Of a DNA stretch of 48,449 bases, positions 35,052 to 43,993 are shown one piece after another. The notes beneath the pieces are model-generated. The model saw only the letters and a program-made list of their open reading frames with translations, ran no database searches and had not been told where the DNA came from. This DNA is from Pelomonas sp. CA6. GTDB lineage: Bacteria > Pseudomonadota > Gammaproteobacteria > Burkholderiales > Burkholderiaceae_C. The DNA lies in NCBI RefSeq assembly GCF_022549225.1, contig NZ_JAKZFD010000019.1, forward strand, positions 1-48,449. Reading direction: 5' to 3'. Positions within the stretch are counted from its first letter, which is position 1; each line of letters begins with the position of its first letter. The translations under genes and the position numbers were made by a program.

Positions 35052-36200
35052 ATGAAACGACTCCTCGTCTCCCTGCTGGGTGCGCTGTCCACCGTGGCCG
35101 CGCTGGCCCAGGCGCCCCAAGCTCCCGAGATCGCCGCGCGCAGTTATGTTCTGCTGGACCTGAGCGCCAACCAGGTGCTGGCCCAGCGCGACGCCGACGC
35201 GCAGAACGACCCGGCTTCGCTGACCAAGCTGATGACGGCCTATCTGGTGTTCAACGCGCTCAAGGAAAAGCGCCTGACGCTGGAGCAGCAGCTGCCCGTT
35301 TCCCAGCGTGCCTGGGACGAGCGCAAGGGCGATCCTTCGCTGATGTTCATCGATACCACGATGCGCCCCAAGGTGGACGAGCTGCTGCGCGGCATGATCA
35401 TCCAGTCGGGCAATGACGCCTCGGTCGCGCTGGCCGAGGGTGTGGCCGGCACGGTGGAGCAGTTCGTCGCGCTGATGAACCGTCAGGCCCAGGCCTGGGG
35501 TCTGAAGAACACCAGCTTCCGCAACGTCACCGGCATCACCGAGCCGGGGCACAAGAGCAGCGCCCGCGACATGGCGGTGATCGCGGCCCACATCATCCAG
35601 GACTTCCCCGAGTACTACCCTTATTACTCGCAGCGCGAGTACACCTTCAACAAGATCCGCCAGCACAACCGCAACCTGCTGCTGGCCCGCGACTCCAGCG
35701 TGGACGGCATGAAGACCGGCTACACCGAGGCCGCCGGCTATTGCCTGGTCGCCAGTGCCCAGCGCGAGTTCCCCAATGGCAAGCGCCGTCTCCTCAGCGT
35801 GGTGATGGGCACGGCCTCCAAGGAGGCGCGCGCCAACGAAAGCCAAAAGCTGCTGAACTGGGGCTATGCGGCCTTCGACGCGGTGCGCCTGTTTGACAAG
35901 GGCCAGGTCGTGACCCAGGCCAAGGTCTGGAAGGGGACGTCCGACCAGGCCAAGCTGGGCGCGGCCGGTCCGGTCTTCGTCGCCGTGCCGCGTGGCGAGG
36001 GGGGCAAGCTCAAGACCGAGGTCCAGCGTACCGACCCGCTGGTGGCCCCGCTGACGCAGGGCCAGCGGGTCGGCACCCTGAAGGTTACGACGACGACGGG
36101 CGCGCCGGTGGCCGAGCTGCCGCTGGTGGTGCAGGAGGCCGTGCCGCAAGCCGGCATCCTGGGCCGCGCCTGGGATGCGATGCGCCTCTGGATCCAGTAA
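35052..36200 (+). CDS. dacC: D-alanyl-D-alanine carboxypeptidase (PBP5/6 type)
   Basis: A 382-residue protein: signal peptide (MKRLLVSLLGALSTVAALAQA), SxxK motif Ser56-Leu-Thr-Lys59, SxN Ser119-Gly-Asn121 and KTG at 221-223. A C-terminal PBP5-associated domain and a terminal amphipathic helix (LGRAWDAMRLWIQ) anchor it to the periplasmic face of the inner membrane. It removes the terminal D-Ala of peptidoglycan pentapeptides. An AAGGA precedes the ATG. The D-amino acid aminotransferase gene follows, so released D-alanine may be recycled, which is an inference from proximity. A terminator separates the two genes. Confidence 0.96.
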   Translation: MKRLLVSLLGALSTVAALAQAPQAPEIAARSYVLLDLSANQVLAQRDADAQNDPASLTKLMTAYLVFNALKEKRLTLEQQLPVSQRAWDERKGDPSLMFIDTTMRPKVDELLRGMIIQSGNDASVALAEGVAGTVEQFVALMNRQAQAWGLKNTSFRNVTGITEPGHKSSARDMAVIAAHIIQDFPEYYPYYSQREYTFNKIRQHNRNLLLARDSSVDGMKTGYTEAAGYCLVASAQREFPNGKRRLLSVVMGTASKEARANESQKLLNWGYAAFDAVRLFDKGQVVTQAKVWKGTSDQAKLGAAGPVFVAVPRGEGGKLKTEVQRTDPLVAPLTQGQRVGTLKVTTTTGAPVAELPLVVQEAVPQAGILGRAWDAMRLWIQ

Positions 36201-36223
36201 GCGCACAAGTCACTGCACGACGA

Positions 36224-36251
36224 GGCCGGGCTCTGCCCGGCCTTTTGTTTT
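36224..36251 (+). terminator. dacC terminator
   Basis: GGCCGGGC (36224-36231), TCT loop, GCCCGGCC (36235-36242), then TTTTGTTTT. Confidence 0.92.
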
Positions 36252-36343
36252 CTCCCCGGTTTCCGCTTGATCCAGGGCGGACAAGAAGCGCCGGGCCAGC
36301 GTACAGTGGCAGTATTGCTGCCCCAGCGCTGGAGGTGTCCCGC

Positions 36344-37219
36344 ATGAACCACTGGACCGAGTTGCCCTGCATGCTCAACGGCGAGCCTTGCCTGCTGGGC
36401 GAGGCCAAGGTGTCCGCGATGGACCGCGGCTTTTTGTTCGGTGACGGGGTCTACGAGATGGTGCCCGTCTACCAGCGTCGCCTGTTCCGCGTCGATGCCC
36501 ATCTGGCCCGGCTGCAACACAGCCTGGCCGCCGTGAAAATGGCCTCGCCCATGGAGCGCGATGGCTGGCTGGCGCTGATGCGTGGGCTAGTCCAGCGCCT
36601 GCCCGATACCGACCAGTGGGTCTACCTGCAGGTCACACGCGGCGTGGCGATGCGCGACCATGTGATGCCGCAAGGGCTGGCGCCTACCGTGTTCGCGTTC
36701 GCGATGCCGCAGCGGCCGGTGCCGGCCGAACTGCGCCACCAGGGCGCCTCCTGCATCACGGCGCGCGATTTCCGCTGGGAGCGCGGCGACATCAAAAGCA
36801 CCTCCCTGCTCGGCAACGTGCTGGCTCGGCAGATGTCGGCCGACCACGAGGCGCAGGAGACCATCCTGCTGCGCGACGGTTTCCTCACCGAAGCCTCGTC
36901 CAGCAATGTCTGGATGGTCAAGGACGGCGCACTGATCGGACCTCCCCGCAGCGAACATGTGCTGGAGGGCGTGCGCATCGAGCTGATGCGCGAGCTTTGC
37001 GAGGAGCTGGGGCTGGGCTTCAATCGGCGCCCCATTTCCGAGTCGGAGCTGATCACCGCCGACGAGATCATGCTCAGCTCGGCCACCAAGGAGGTGCTGG
37101 CCGTCACGCGGCTGGACCATGAGCCGGTGGGGCATGGCGCGCTGCGCGGCAAGCCGGGCCCGGTCTACGCCCGTCTCTACGAGGCCTACCAGCGCGCCAA
37201 GCCCTTGCAAAGCCTCTGA
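36344..37219 (+). CDS. dat: D-amino acid aminotransferase (class IV, PLP)
   Basis: A 291-residue class IV aminotransferase with AKVSAMDRGFLFGDGVYEMVPVYQRRLFRVDAHLARLQHSL and the PLP lysine in GDIKSTSLLGNVLARQMS. The phosphate-binding/substrate segment TEASSSNVWMVKDG and LITADEIMLSSATKEVLAVTRLD complete the family pattern. The NVLARQ and FLFGDGVYE wording fits D-alanine transaminase rather than BCAT. It interconverts D-alanine and 2-oxoglutarate with pyruvate and D-glutamate. GGAGGTG lies 7 nt before the ATG. ybeD follows after 20 bp. Confidence 0.9.
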   Translation: MNHWTELPCMLNGEPCLLGEAKVSAMDRGFLFGDGVYEMVPVYQRRLFRVDAHLARLQHSLAAVKMASPMERDGWLALMRGLVQRLPDTDQWVYLQVTRGVAMRDHVMPQGLAPTVFAFAMPQRPVPAELRHQGASCITARDFRWERGDIKSTSLLGNVLARQMSADHEAQETILLRDGFLTEASSSNVWMVKDGALIGPPRSEHVLEGVRIELMRELCEELGLGFNRRPISESELITADEIMLSSATKEVLAVTRLDHEPVGHGALRGKPGPVYARLYEAYQRAKPLQSL

Positions 37220-37239
37220 GTCGCCCCATCTGTGTTGCC

Positions 37240-37518
37240 ATGAACGCCTACATCCCGCCCGAGCAGTCGCTGATCGAATACCCGTCCAAGTTCCCCATCA
37301 AGGTGATGGGCGCGCATGTCGAGGGTTTCGTCGAAGCCATCGTGATGGTGGCGCAGCAGTTCGACCCGGCGTTCGACCCCAGCACCGTGGAGCATCGCCC
37401 CAGCAAGGGCGGCAATTACCTGGGGCTGACCATCACGGTCACCGCGACCAGCCGCGAGCAGCTCGACGAGCTCTACCGCACGCTGACCACCCATCCCATG
37501 GTCAAGGTGGTGCTGTAG
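37240..37518 (+). CDS. ybeD: DUF493 family protein YbeD
   Basis: A 92-residue protein: [78 protein letters not shown]. This is the YbeD/DUF493 alpha-beta (ACT-like) fold, usually placed directly before lipB. Its function is unproven; a regulatory role in lipoate or amino-acid metabolism has been proposed from context. Here a Sel1-repeat gene on the opposite strand lies between it and lipB and overlaps its last 17 bp tail to tail. Confidence 0.93.
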   Translation: MNAYIPPEQSLIEYPSKFPIKVMGAHVEGFVEAIVMVAQQFDPAFDPSTVEHRPSKGGNYLGLTITVTATSREQLDELYRTLTTHPMVKVVL

Positions 37519-38158
37519 GCGCGGGCGCCTCGGCCAATTCCTTCAGCTTGTACGGGGCGGCCTCGTCGCCATTGCGCGCGGCCTGTTCGTACCAATAGCG
37601 CGCCAGACGCAGGTCGCGCTCCACGCCCAGGCCGCTTTCGTACATCGACGCGATCAGGTACTGCGCGCCCACGTCCCCGCTGCGTGCGGCTTCCAGGTAC
37701 CAGTGCGCGGCCTGCGCCGGATTGCGCGGTGCCCCGCGGCCCAGGTAGTAGGCCGTGGCGGCCGCGACCTGGGCATCCGCGCTGCCATGCCGCGCCGCGC
37801 GCAGATACCAGGCCTGGGCCTGGGCGAGGTCAGGACGTCCCGCGGCGCCGTTTTCGTGAAACTGGCCCAGCGCCAGCTCGGCCCGCACCAGCCCGCCCGC
37901 GGCGGCCTTCTCCAGCCACTGGCGGGCCCGCCCGGCGCTGGCATGGGGCAGTTCGCCGCGCAGATGCATCATCGCCAGGTTGTACTGGGCCAGCGGGATG
38001 CCACGCCGGGCCAGTCGCTCGAAGCCTTGCGCGGCGCGGGGCCAGTCGTCCTGCGCGTAGGCGGCCAGCGTTTCCTCCATCCCCGCTTCGGCGGCTTGGA
38101 CGGGTGGCGCCTGCATCAGCAGGGCGAACAAACAGGACAGCAGCGGAACGGGGTGCAT
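37502..38158 (-). CDS. Sel1-repeat (TPR-like) secreted protein
   Basis: A 218-residue protein: signal peptide ([22 protein letters not shown]) and about four Sel1 repeats. Examples are [90 protein letters not shown] and [32 protein letters not shown]. Sel1 repeats form solenoids for protein binding, so a periplasmic adaptor role is likely. AGGAG lies 9 nt before the ATG. It is divergent from lipB (108 bp) and overlaps the 3' end of ybeD by 17 bp. Confidence 0.9.
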   Translation of the reverse strand: MHPVPLLSCLFALLMQAPPVQAAEAGMEETLAAYAQDDWPRAAQGFERLARRGIPLAQYNLAMMHLRGELPHASAGRARQWLEKAAAGGLVRAELALGQFHENGAAGRPDLAQAQAWYLRAARHGSADAQVAAATAYYLGRGAPRNPAQAAHWYLEAARSGDVGAQYLIASMYESGLGVERDLRLARYWYEQAARNGDEAAPYKLKELAEAPAPTAPP

Positions 38159-38253
38159 CGCGGCGGACTCCTGGGCAGACTGCGCGCAAGCCTAGACGAA
38201 ATGCTGGCGGACGTGCGCGGCGGGGTCTTGGGCGGGATCGAGGCCCGCTGGTC

Positions 38254-38259
38254 TAGGAT
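38254..38259 (+). promoter_or_regulatory. -10 element of lipB (leaderless)
   Basis: TAGGAT followed by 7 nt and the ATG at 38267. The ATG at 38258 overlaps this element and is therefore disfavoured as the start. Confidence 0.4.
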
Positions 38260-38266
38260 GCGGGCC

Positions 38267-38935
38267 ATGCAGATCAAGACACTGGGCCGGGTCGGCTACG
38301 AACCCACGCTGGCCGCGATGCGCGAGTTCACCGAAGGTCGTGGGCCCGACACCGAGGACGAACTTTGGCTGTGCGAGCATCCTCCCACCTACACCCAGGG
38401 CCTGGCCGGCCAGGCTGACCATGTGCTGGACGCCGCCGGCATCCCCATCGTGCAGACCAACCGCGGCGGCCAGGTGACCTACCATGGGCCGGGCCAGGTT
38501 GTGGCCTATCCGCTGCTGGATCTCAGACGGCTGGGCATCTTCGTCAAGGAGTATGTGTTCCGGCTCGAGGCCGCGGTGATCCAGACGCTGGACGCGTATG
38601 GCGTCACCGGCCTGCGCGTGGCCGGCGCGCCAGGCATTTACGTGCGGCTTGAAGAGCCCGGCGCCCATGCCCGGCTGGCCGGTCCGGTGCTGCCGGGCGA
38701 CCCCTTTCGTGGCCTGGGCAAGGTGGCGGCACTGGGCATCAAGGTCAGCCGGCACTGCACGTATCACGGGCTGGCGCTCAATGTGGCGATGGATCTGAAG
38801 CCCTTCCAGGGCATCAATCCCTGTGGTTACGCGGGGCTGCAAACCGTGGACCTCGCTACACTTGGCGTTTACACCGACTGGTCCGATGTGGCCCAGCGCC
38901 TGGGCGAACGCCTGTCCGCGCTGCTGAGTCGCTGA
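38267..38935 (+). CDS. lipB: lipoyl(octanoyl) transferase LipB
   Basis: A 222-residue protein with [46 protein letters not shown] (residues 66-89), GIYV and the catalytic pair Lys159 ([12 protein letters not shown]) and Cys164. It moves octanoyl groups from octanoyl-ACP to lipoyl domains of 2-oxoacid dehydrogenases and GcvH; LipA, encoded 28 bp downstream, then inserts sulphur. The start at 38267 is chosen because a -10-like TAGGAT lies 7 nt upstream, and family members start at about this point (MQIKTLG). Confidence 0.96.
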   Translation: MQIKTLGRVGYEPTLAAMREFTEGRGPDTEDELWLCEHPPTYTQGLAGQADHVLDAAGIPIVQTNRGGQVTYHGPGQVVAYPLLDLRRLGIFVKEYVFRLEAAVIQTLDAYGVTGLRVAGAPGIYVRLEEPGAHARLAGPVLPGDPFRGLGKVAALGIKVSRHCTYHGLALNVAMDLKPFQGINPCGYAGLQTVDLATLGVYTDWSDVAQRLGERLSALLSR

Positions 38936-38963
38936 ACCTTCGTCCCGCCGACCGCCGCGCGTC

Positions 38964-39962
38964 ATGCCTACCGAGAACACCACCCACGTTGCCCAGAGCG
39001 CCGACCAGTACGACGCTACCGCCAAGCAGAAATCCCAGGCGAAGACCGCGCGCATTCCAATCAAGATTGTGCCGGCGGAGACCTTGAAGAAGCCGGACTG
39101 GATCCGCGTCAAGGCCGGTTCGCCCAGCACCCGCTTCTACGAGATCAAGCAGATCCTGCGCGAGCACCAGCTGCACACGGTCTGCGAGGAAGCGTCCTGC
39201 CCCAACATCGGCGAGTGCTTCGGCCATGGCACGGCCACCTTCATGATCATGGGCGACAAGTGCACCCGCCGCTGCCCCTTCTGCGACGTCGGCCATGGCC
39301 GCCCCGACCCGCTCGACACGAACGAACCGCACAACCTCGCCAAGACCATTGCCGCGCTGAAGCTGAAGTACGTGGTGATCACCAGCGTGGACCGTGACGA
39401 CCTGCGCGACGGCGGTGCCGCCCATTTCGTCGACTGCATTCGCCAGATCCGCCAGCAGAGCCCGGCCACGCAGATCGAGATCCTCACGCCCGATTTCCGT
39501 GGCCGCATGGATCGCGCACTGGACATCCTGAAGGCCGCGCCGCCCGATGTGATGAACCACAACCTCGAGACCGCGCCGCGCCTGTACAAGGAGGCGCGCC
39601 CCGGGTCCGACTACCAGTTCAGCCTCAACCTGCTCAAGCGCTTCAAGCAAGAGGTGCCGGGCGTGCCCACCAAGAGCGGCATCATGGTCGGCCTGGGCGA
39701 GACGGATGAGGAAGTGCTGCAGGTGATGCGCGACATGCGAGAGCACGACATCGACATGCTCACCATCGGGCAATACCTGGCCCCATCCGGCCATCACCTG
39801 CCGGTGCGCCGTTACGTGCATCCCGACACCTTCAAGATGTACGAGACCGAGGCCTACAAGATGGGCTTCACCCATGCCGCCGTTGGCGCGCTGGTGCGCT
39901 CCAGCTACCACGCCGACAAGCAAGCCCAACAGGCGGGCGTCGCCGCGCCCACGCAGGCCTGA
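38964..39962 (+). CDS. lipA: lipoyl synthase LipA
   Basis: A 332-residue radical SAM enzyme. The auxiliary cluster cysteines are C74, C79 and C85 ([12 protein letters not shown]) and the radical SAM cysteines C100, C104 and C107 (CTRRCPFC). [49 protein letters not shown], and the C-terminal RSSYHADKQ with the Ser ligand of the auxiliary cluster complete the pattern. It inserts two sulphurs into protein-bound octanoate. The 40-residue N-terminal extension is Thr/Gln/Lys-rich and somewhat longer than in E. coli. Downstream at 40015-40042 a GC-rich hairpin separates it from the convergent TlpA gene. Confidence 0.98.
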   Translation: MPTENTTHVAQSADQYDATAKQKSQAKTARIPIKIVPAETLKKPDWIRVKAGSPSTRFYEIKQILREHQLHTVCEEASCPNIGECFGHGTATFMIMGDKCTRRCPFCDVGHGRPDPLDTNEPHNLAKTIAALKLKYVVITSVDRDDLRDGGAAHFVDCIRQIRQQSPATQIEILTPDFRGRMDRALDILKAAPPDVMNHNLETAPRLYKEARPGSDYQFSLNLLKRFKQEVPGVPTKSGIMVGLGETDEEVLQVMRDMREHDIDMLTIGQYLAPSGHHLPVRRYVHPDTFKMYETEAYKMGFTHAAVGALVRSSYHADKQAQQAGVAAPTQA

Positions 39963-40014
39963 ACGGCCGGCCCTGCGCCACGGCTGACGCGTGTCTCGTT
40001 CCGGGAGAACGGAT

Positions 40015-40042
40015 CGCCGGGGGCGGGTGGCCCCGGCCGGCG
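40015..40042. terminator. GC-rich hairpin between lipA and the TlpA-like gene
   Basis: CGCCGG (40015-40020) pairs with CCGGCG (40037-40042), with an inner GGGG/CCCC. It lies in the convergent spacer and partly abuts the TlpA stop. No T-tract follows, so it is a weak or rho-assisted terminator candidate. Confidence 0.4.
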
Positions 40043-40045
40043 TAC

Positions 40046-40555
40046 TCAGCCTTCGGCGAGCAGCTTTTCGATGATGCCGTGCAGCGCCGCGAAATCCGGC
40101 GCTCCGACATAGCGCTTGACGATCTCGCCGCGCTTGTTGATCAGGAAGGTGGTGGGCGTCAGCTGCACCTTGCCGAAACTCTTGGCGACCTCGCCGGTGT
40201 TGTCGATTGCGACGCTGAAGGGCAGCTTGCGCGTCTCGACGAAGTTGGCCACATAGGCGGGCGGGTCGTAGCTCATCGCCACCGCCAGCGTGTCGAAACC
40301 ACGCCCCTTGAACTTCTCGTAGGTGGCGACCACCTCGGGCATCTCCGCGACGCAGGTGGTGCAGGAGGTGGCCCAGAAGTTGACCAGCATGACCTTGCCG
40401 TTCCACTGTCCGGAGTGCTTCTGGCTGCCATTGAGCAGCGTGTAGCTGACCTCCGGGCTGCGCGGACGCGGAGCCAGTCCCTCATAGGCGAGGAAGGCGC
40501 CGCCGGCGAGCGCGGCGACCAAGAGGACGGGACCGGTCCAGCGAGGCAGTTTCAT
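40046..40555 (-). CDS. TlpA-family thiol:disulfide oxidoreductase
   Basis: A 169-residue protein: an N-terminal signal anchor (PVLLVAALAGGAFLAYEGLA, residues 9-28) and a thioredoxin fold with VMLVNFWATSCTTCVAEMP. The CxxC is Cys65-Thr-Thr-Cys68, and the cis-Pro is in LTPTTFLINKRGEIVKRYVG. It is a membrane-anchored periplasmic reductase of the TlpA/ResA/CcmG type, often serving cytochrome c or copper-site maturation. The CTTC active site is typical of betaproteobacterial TlpA proteins. No cytochrome assembly genes are adjacent. The ATG at 40555 is 7 nt after a TACACT element and has no Shine-Dalgarno. Confidence 0.9.
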   Translation of the reverse strand: MKLPRWTGPVLLVAALAGGAFLAYEGLAPRPRSPEVSYTLLNGSQKHSGQWNGKVMLVNFWATSCTTCVAEMPEVVATYEKFKGRGFDTLAVAMSYDPPAYVANFVETRKLPFSVAIDNTGEVAKSFGKVQLTPTTFLINKRGEIVKRYVGAPDFAALHGIIEKLLAEG

Positions 40556-40562
40556 GCGCAAA

Positions 40563-40568
40563 AGTGTA
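40563..40568 (-). promoter_or_regulatory. -10 element of the TlpA-like gene (leaderless)
   Basis: TACACT on the minus strand with 7 nt to the ATG at 40555. Confidence 0.45.
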
Positions 40569-40601
40569 GTCCAGCCGGAGCGGCCGCGCATGACGCCCGC
40601 G

Positions 40602-41741
40602 TCAGAGGGATTTGGACAGCTCGAACAGCAGCACCGAGGGCAGCGCGTCCGCGATATTGGTCCGCGAGATGCGTGCCATGTGGTCGGAGGTGGCCGTGGA
40701 GAGCTGGGTCAGGTGCTCCTGATCCAGCACCTCGACAAAGCAGAAATTGGGCACCTCGCCGAGCACCTCGGCGCGCAGCCGCTCCAGGGCCGGGCCGCGC
40801 TGGGCGTTCTCGAACAGGATGCCGTGGGGCAGACCGTCCTGGCAGAACAGCGCGGCCTCGTCCATGTTGCCGACCACGTCGACAATCAATCCCATGTGGC
40901 GTATGGCCTCCTGGATCTGCACGCGCAGCTCGCGGCGCGGCGAGACGATCAGCAGATGGCATCCGGCCAGCGGCTTGGAGTTGTGCGAAGGCGTGGGGTC
41001 GTCGCGCGGACGCTCGGGCAGGGCCACGCCCGGCTCGTCGCTGAGCGTGTTGGGGAACTCCAGCGTCAGCACGGTGATCGAGGACTCGTCCTCGCGCAGC
41101 GGCAGCACGCCCATGGTGAGTGCGGTCTGCTCGACCAGGCGCCAGGTCAGCGAGTTCAGCAGCGGAGGAGGCGCCAAGTCCGCCCGTGTATCCGCCAGGT
41201 CCATGGCGCGGTGCGCGAAGCGGCATACCAGCCTCGCCTTGGCCGGCCACGGGGTCAGGTCCAGGCGCAGCTCCAGCGAGGAGTGGGTGTTGATCAGCGC
41301 CCAGTCCATCATCGCGTTGAGCAGCGAGAACAGCAGCGAGCCGTCGGCGATCACCTCGATGGGCTTGAGCACCTGGCGCACCTGGATGCCGCGCGCCTGG
41401 GTTTCGCGGCTGCGCTGGGCGAGCACGCCGCGCAGCACCTGGGTCAGATGCACCCGCTCGCGCGACAGCCTGAGCCGGCCGGAGGCCAGCCGTGCCAGTT
41501 GCTGGCCCACCATGCCCGCCTCACGGGCCAGCTGCACCGATTCCTTCAGCGTGCGCAGCCCCTGGCGGTCGATTTGTCCGGTGGCGCTGAGCTGATGGAT
41601 GCGCTCCAGCGCCGCGCTCAGCGGTCCGGCGATCTCCGCGCCCAGCTGCTGCACGATCTCGCCCCATTGCGAGTCGCTGGGCCGCTGCGCCACGTCATTG
41701 GCGGCGGCCGGCGGGTTGAGGGGCGGGGTGGGGCTGGACAT
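40602..41741 (-). CDS. degenerate hybrid sensor kinase-like protein
   Basis: A 379-residue protein with the layout of a HisKA-HATPase-receiver hybrid kinase but without its key residues. The dimerisation helix reads EIAGPLSAALERIHQLS where active kinases have SHELRTPLN, so the phosphoacceptor His is missing. The HATPase-like part keeps an N-box-like LLFSLLNAMMDWAL but lacks clear DxGxG and GxGxG boxes. The receiver-like end (HLLIVSPRRELRVQIQEAIRHMGLIVDVVGNMDEAAL) has Ser-Pro-Arg in place of the acidic pair and HGILFEN in place of the Asp-containing strand. No membrane helix is seen. It is likely a pseudokinase acting by protein contact. The ATG at 41741 has GGGAG 9 nt upstream. Confidence 0.65.
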   Translation of the reverse strand: MSSPTPPLNPPAAANDVAQRPSDSQWGEIVQQLGAEIAGPLSAALERIHQLSATGQIDRQGLRTLKESVQLAREAGMVGQQLARLASGRLRLSRERVHLTQVLRGVLAQRSRETQARGIQVRQVLKPIEVIADGSLLFSLLNAMMDWALINTHSSLELRLDLTPWPAKARLVCRFAHRAMDLADTRADLAPPPLLNSLTWRLVEQTALTMGVLPLREDESSITVLTLEFPNTLSDEPGVALPERPRDDPTPSHNSKPLAGCHLLIVSPRRELRVQIQEAIRHMGLIVDVVGNMDEAALFCQDGLPHGILFENAQRGPALERLRAEVLGEVPNFCFVEVLDQEHLTQLSTATSDHMARISRTNIADALPSVLLFELSKSL

Positions 41742-41877
41742 GGGATGGGGACTCCCGGGCACGGGCCGTGCCAGAGGGGAACATGTAACGCTTTGTTGAG
41801 GCGGACGCCATGGTCCGGGCGCCCCTGGTCAGCGTCCATCCCATGACTCGGGGGCGTCCGGTCGTCGGCTGGGAGGG

Positions 41878-41892
41878 CGTGAATTCTTCACG
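41878..41892. promoter_or_regulatory. inverted repeat upstream of the kinase-like gene
   Basis: CGTGAA (41878-41883), TTC, TTCACG (41887-41892) in the 211-bp spacer between the hydrolase stop (41953) and the kinase-like gene start (41741). It could be an operator or a weak terminator; the rest of the spacer shows nothing. Confidence 0.3.
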
Positions 41893-41952
41893 TCCGGCGC
41901 CAGCCCTGTCCGGGCCCGGCGTCCGTCCTGCGCACGCGATGAAGTGCCCGGC

Positions 41953-42690
41953 CTACAACGGAGCGGCGGCCAGCGCCAGCAAATGCTCGATCAGCGCCTG
42001 CGGGGCGCTGATCTGGGCGTCATGGCCGGTGGCGATTTCCAGCACCTGCCAGCCGGGCTGACGGCGCACCCGTTCGCGGGCGATCGCGACCGTGGGCAAC
42101 GGCGGGTCGTTGCAATCGATGAAGCAACGCGGCAATGTGGCCAGGCGCTGGGGATCGAAGTCCAGCGGGCTGTCGTAGACGCCGCCCGGATGCGGTGTCT
42201 GCTGGCGTTCCACCCAGGCCTGGTCTTCGGGCGTGAGCCCCATGCCCGTGGCCGGGCTGGGGGGCAGATGGCCGAAACGGGCGATCAGCTCGCGCCGCAG
42301 GCGCTGGGTTTCGGGGCTGTGTCGGCTGGACCAGGATTCGCCTGGCTCCGGTACGACGGCGTCCAGGTAGACGAGGCGCGCCAGCCGCTGCGGCAGGCGC
42401 TGCGCCACGCCGGTGATCACCATGCCGCTGTAGCTGTGGCCGACCAGCATCACCTGCTGCAATTCGCCGCACTCGATGACGCGGACCACATCCTCGATGT
42501 GCGTGTGCAGCGTGATGCCTGCATGCGCCATGTGGCTGCGCTCGCCGACGCCGGTCAGCGTGACGGTATGCACCCGATGGCCGGCCTGCCACAACGCCGG
42601 CAGCACGCGTCGCCAGCACCAGGCGCCCTGCCAGGCGCCGTGGACCAGCACGATATCGCGCCCTTGGGGCGTCGCCGTCATCATCGTCAT
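41953..42690 (-). CDS. alpha/beta hydrolase
   Basis: A 245-residue protein with IVLVHGAWQGAWCWRRVLPALWQAGHRVHTVTLTGVGERSHMA, nucleophile VGHSYSGMVITG (Ser in GHSYSG), CFIDCNDPPLP for the acid region and ATGHDAQISAPQALIEHLLAL for the catalytic His. The LVHGAWHGAWCW and TGLGERSHL wording defines a group of small esterase/amidase-like hydrolases. Its start (ATGA at 42687-42690) overlaps the CoA-transferase stop by 4 nt, so the two are coupled and may act on the same compound, e.g. a CoA ester or a lactone. The substrate is unknown. Confidence 0.87.
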   Translation of the reverse strand: MTMMTATPQGRDIVLVHGAWQGAWCWRRVLPALWQAGHRVHTVTLTGVGERSHMAHAGITLHTHIEDVVRVIECGELQQVMLVGHSYSGMVITGVAQRLPQRLARLVYLDAVVPEPGESWSSRHSPETQRLRRELIARFGHLPPSPATGMGLTPEDQAWVERQQTPHPGGVYDSPLDFDPQRLATLPRCFIDCNDPPLPTVAIARERVRRQPGWQVLEIATGHDAQISAPQALIEHLLALAAAPL

Positions 42691-43952
42691 GCCACCACCC
42701 CCTGCTCGCGCAGGCCACGGATCCGGTCGGTGTTCAGCCCCAGTTCACCGAGCACCTCGTCGGTGTGCTGGCCCAGGAGCGGCGGCGCCAGGCGATAGCT
42801 CACCGGTGTTGCGGACAGTTTGATCGGACTGCCGACCACACGCAGCCCGTCGCTGAGCGGGTGCGGCATGGGCACGACCATGTCGCGGGCCTGCACCTGA
42901 GGATCGGCAAACACCTCGCCCAGGTCATTGATCGCGCCGCCGGGCACCTTGGCCGCTTCCATCGCGTTCAGCCAGTGCTGACGGGGCTGCGCCGCGATGC
43001 GCTCGGCGATCAGCGGAACCAGCTCCTCGCGGTGGCGCACGCGCTGGGCATTGGTGGCGAAGCGCTCGTCGGTGGCCCAGTCCGGGTGCCCCAGGATTTG
43101 GCAGAACTTGGCGAACTGGCCATCGTTGCCGACGGCGACGATCAGATGACCATCCCTGGCCTGGAAGACTTGGTAGGGCACGATGTTCTGGTGCGCGTTG
43201 CCCAGGCGGCGCGGTGCCTGGGCCGTGCAAAGGTAATTCGATCCCAGGTTGGCCAACATCGCCACCTGGGTGTCCAGCAGGGCCATGTCCACCACCTGGC
43301 CCTGGCCGGTGGCATCCCGGTGGCGTAGCGCTGCCAGGATGGCCACCGTGGCATACATGCCGGTGAACAGGTCGGCCACCGCCACGCCCACCTTCTGCGG
43401 GCCGCCGCCGGGCAGCGCATCGCGCTCACCGGTCACGCTCATCAGGCCGCCCAGGCCCTGGATCGCATAGTCGTAGCCGGCGCGGTCCTTGTAGGGGCCG
43501 TGCTGGCCGAAACCGGTGACGGAGCAAAACACCAGCCGCGGGTTGAGCGCCAGCAGCGTTGCGCTGTCCAACCCGTAGCGGGCCAGGTCGCCGACCTTGT
43601 AGTTCTCCACCAGCACATCGGCGCGCAGGGCCAGTTCGCGGACCAGCGCCTGGCCCTCGGGGCGGGCGATATCGATCGCGATGGAGCGCTTGTTGCGGTT
43701 GGCGCCCAGGTAGTAGGCGGATTCGGTGGTGTCCTGGCCTGCGTCGTCCTTCAGGTAGGGCGGGCCCCAGCCGCGCGTGTCGTCGCCGCCGGGATGGGCG
43801 CCCGTGGGCGGTCGCTCGACTTTGATCACGTCGGCGCCGAGATCGGCCAGGGTCTGGGTGCACCAGGGGCCGGCGAGCACCCGCGAGAGGTCCAGCACGC
43901 GCAGGCCTTGCAGCGCCTGCGGCGCTGCCGGGGAGAGAGGGGCTTGGCTCAT
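42687..43952 (-). CDS. CaiB/BaiF (class III) CoA-transferase
   Basis: A 421-residue protein with LQGLRVLDLSRVLAGPWCTQTLADLGADVIKVERPPTGAHPGGDDTRGWGPPYL and NRNKRSIAIDIARPEGQALV. The region with the catalytic Asp is GQHGPYKDRAGYDYAIQGLGGLMSVTG, and AVADLFTGMYATVAILAALRHRDATGQGQVVDMALLDTQ follows. Class III enzymes transfer CoA between carboxylates through an aspartyl-CoA intermediate. The specific acid cannot be told; glutarate, succinate, mesaconate and similar acids are all possible. The ATG at 43952 is 7 nt after CACAAT and lacks a Shine-Dalgarno. It is divergent from a lipoprotein gene with very tightly packed promoters. Confidence 0.92.
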   Translation of the reverse strand: MSQAPLSPAAPQALQGLRVLDLSRVLAGPWCTQTLADLGADVIKVERPPTGAHPGGDDTRGWGPPYLKDDAGQDTTESAYYLGANRNKRSIAIDIARPEGQALVRELALRADVLVENYKVGDLARYGLDSATLLALNPRLVFCSVTGFGQHGPYKDRAGYDYAIQGLGGLMSVTGERDALPGGGPQKVGVAVADLFTGMYATVAILAALRHRDATGQGQVVDMALLDTQVAMLANLGSNYLCTAQAPRRLGNAHQNIVPYQVFQARDGHLIVAVGNDGQFAKFCQILGHPDWATDERFATNAQRVRHREELVPLIAERIAAQPRQHWLNAMEAAKVPGGAINDLGEVFADPQVQARDMVVPMPHPLSDGLRVVGSPIKLSATPVSYRLAPPLLGQHTDEVLGELGLNTDRIRGLREQGVVA

Positions 43953-43959
43953 GGCGGGC

Positions 43960-43965
43960 ATTGTG
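43960..43965 (-). promoter_or_regulatory. -10 element of the CoA-transferase gene (leaderless)
   Basis: CACAAT on the minus strand with 7 nt to the ATG at 43952; no ribosome-binding site. Confidence 0.4.
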
Positions 43966-43981
43966 CGTCAGCGCGGGTCGG

Positions 43982-43987
43982 GATAAT
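43982..43987 (+). promoter_or_regulatory. -10 element of the lipoprotein gene (leaderless)
   Basis: GATAAT with 6 nt to the ATG at 43994. It lies only 16 bp from the opposing -10 of the CoA-transferase gene. Confidence 0.45.
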
Positions 43988-43993
43988 GGGCCG

